Shown here in pieces: positions 5,603-6,180 of a stretch of 6,180 nucleotides of DNA. The first letter of the stretch is position 1, and every line of letters begins with the position of its first letter. The notes under the pieces are model-generated. The model did no database searches, was not told where the DNA came from, and was given only the letters and a program-made list of their open reading frames with translations. A program made the position numbers and the translations under genes. Source of the stretch: DATJPR01 sp035506295 (GTDB lineage Bacteria > Bacteroidota > Ignavibacteria > UBA10030 > UBA6906). The DNA lies in contig DATJPR010000167.1 of NCBI GenBank assembly GCA_035506295.1, positions 1 through 6,180 of the forward strand, written 5' to 3'.

Positions 5603-6180
5603 ATGGCGTATGAAACGCTTCTTCTGACGATCGACCATCGCGTCGCCGTCGTCACAATCAACCGTCCGGAAAAGCTCAACGCGCTCAACCGTCAGGCAAA
5701 AGAGGAACTTCTCGATGCAACCGCACATTTGAGGAATTCCCCTGATGTGGACGTGGTCATCGTTACCGGATCAGGAGAGAAGGCCTTTGTTGCAGGGACG
5801 GACATCGCCGAGCTGGCGGATCTCGACGAATCGTCCGGGAGGGATTTTTCCTCGAAGGGACAGGCCATTTTCGACCAGATCGAGCAGCTCGGCAAACCCG
5901 TTATCGCCGCCGTCAATGGCTACGCATTGGGCGGAGGGTGCGAGCTCGCACTCGCCTGCCACATCAGGATTGCCTCGGAGAAGGCCAAGTTCGGTCAGCC
6001 GGAGGCGAATCTCGGGGTCATTCCCGGGTATGGTGGGACACAGCGTCTCGCGAGGTTGATCGGGAAGGGGAGAGCGATGGAAATGATCCTCACCGGCGCG
6101 CAGGTCGACGCACAGGAAGCCCTGCGGATCGGGCTCGTCAACAAGGTCGTGAATCCCTCCGAGCTGCTTTCGCGCACGCA
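5603..6180 (+). CDS. Enoyl-CoA hydratase/isomerase, crotonase family (3' end cut off by window)
   Basis: Cytosolic enzyme predicted to hydrate 2-enoyl-CoA to 3-hydroxyacyl-CoA in fatty-acid or related acyl-CoA metabolism. The frame runs 192 codons plus two bases to the edge; the family is about 255-265 residues, so roughly a quarter is missing. Visible are INRPEKLNAL (19-28), AFVAGTDI (61-68) forming part of the oxyanion hole, NGYALGGGCELALAC (105-119) and FGQPEANLGVIPGYGGTQRL (130-149). Glu114 and Glu134 match the two catalytic glutamates of rat enoyl-CoA hydratase (Glu144 and Glu164), so true hydratase activity is likely. His120 sits where an Asp is usual (ACDIRIA), a minor oddity. The ATG at 5603 gives a standard N-terminus. 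The ribosome site is poor (only GGG at 5591-5593), 16 bp after the previous stop, so it probably depends on read-through from upstream. Substrate chain length cannot be told. Confidence 0.92.
   Translation, partial: MAYETLLLTIDHRVAVVTINRPEKLNALNRQAKEELLDATAHLRNSPDVDVVIVTGSGEKAFVAGTDIAELADLDESSGRDFSSKGQAIFDQIEQLGKPVIAAVNGYALGGGCELALACHIRIASEKAKFGQPEANLGVIPGYGGTQRLARLIGKGRAMEMILTGAQVDAQEALRIGLVNKVVNPSELLSRT

Noticed and set aside
1..6180. Mobile element, defence island, CRISPR array or RNA gene
   Set aside because: Nearly all of the window is covered by recognised housekeeping-type genes; I saw no transposase, integrase, nuclease, direct-repeat array or tRNA/rRNA-like sequence.

Overview
The window holds seven protein genes, all ordinary in composition and packed tightly. 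One partial gene lies on the minus strand at the left edge. Six genes run on the plus strand from about 1539 to the right edge, and the last is partial. I see no rRNA, tRNA, CRISPR array, insertion sequence or prophage gene. The DNA is moderately GC-rich with frequent C/G third positions. The protein style suggests a Gram-negative of the Bacteroidota/Ignavibacteria/Chlorobi type: a mutase beginning SISGIRG and carrying a GEGSGG loop, a Rossmann-DUF2520 protein, a secreted barrel-like protein ending in Phe, and AMMECR1 and Memo homologues. This assignment is inference from protein style, not proof.

Left part (1-1307, minus strand): a phosphohexomutase of the GlmM/PMM/PGM superfamily. It is nearly complete and loses only about the last 10-25 residues at the edge. 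It is divergent from the plus-strand cluster across a 231-bp spacer (1308-1538). The spacer holds a plausible minus-strand promoter (TTGATT-N17-TAAATT) whose -10 box sits inside a 7-bp dyad, a weaker plus-strand promoter candidate, and the ribosome binding site of the first plus-strand gene.

Middle part (1539-4925): four genes joined by 4-base stop/start overlaps (GTGA, ATGA, GTGA), which indicates co-transcription and probable translational coupling. They encode an AMMECR1-family protein (AmmeMemoRadiSam protein A), a Memo-family metalloprotein (protein B), a Rossmann-DUF2520 dehydrogenase-like protein, and a long-form RmlA-type sugar-1-phosphate nucleotidylyltransferase with a left-handed beta-helix tail. 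The radical SAM member of the AmmeMemoRadiSam trio is not in the window.

Right part (4945-6180): a small secreted, probably outer-membrane beta-barrel protein of unknown role starts 19 bp after the nucleotidylyltransferase. An enoyl-CoA hydratase/isomerase follows 16 bp later and runs off the edge. No terminator is evident between any plus-strand genes, so all six may form one operon. The divergent mutase and the nucleotidylyltransferase could act in sequence (hexose-6-P to hexose-1-P to NDP-hexose), but the other genes have no obvious metabolic link. The most notable point is the tight coupling of the AMMECR1/Memo pair, whose biochemical role is poorly defined, to a DUF2520 protein and a sugar nucleotidylyltransferase. 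I found no convincing sign of a wholly new system.
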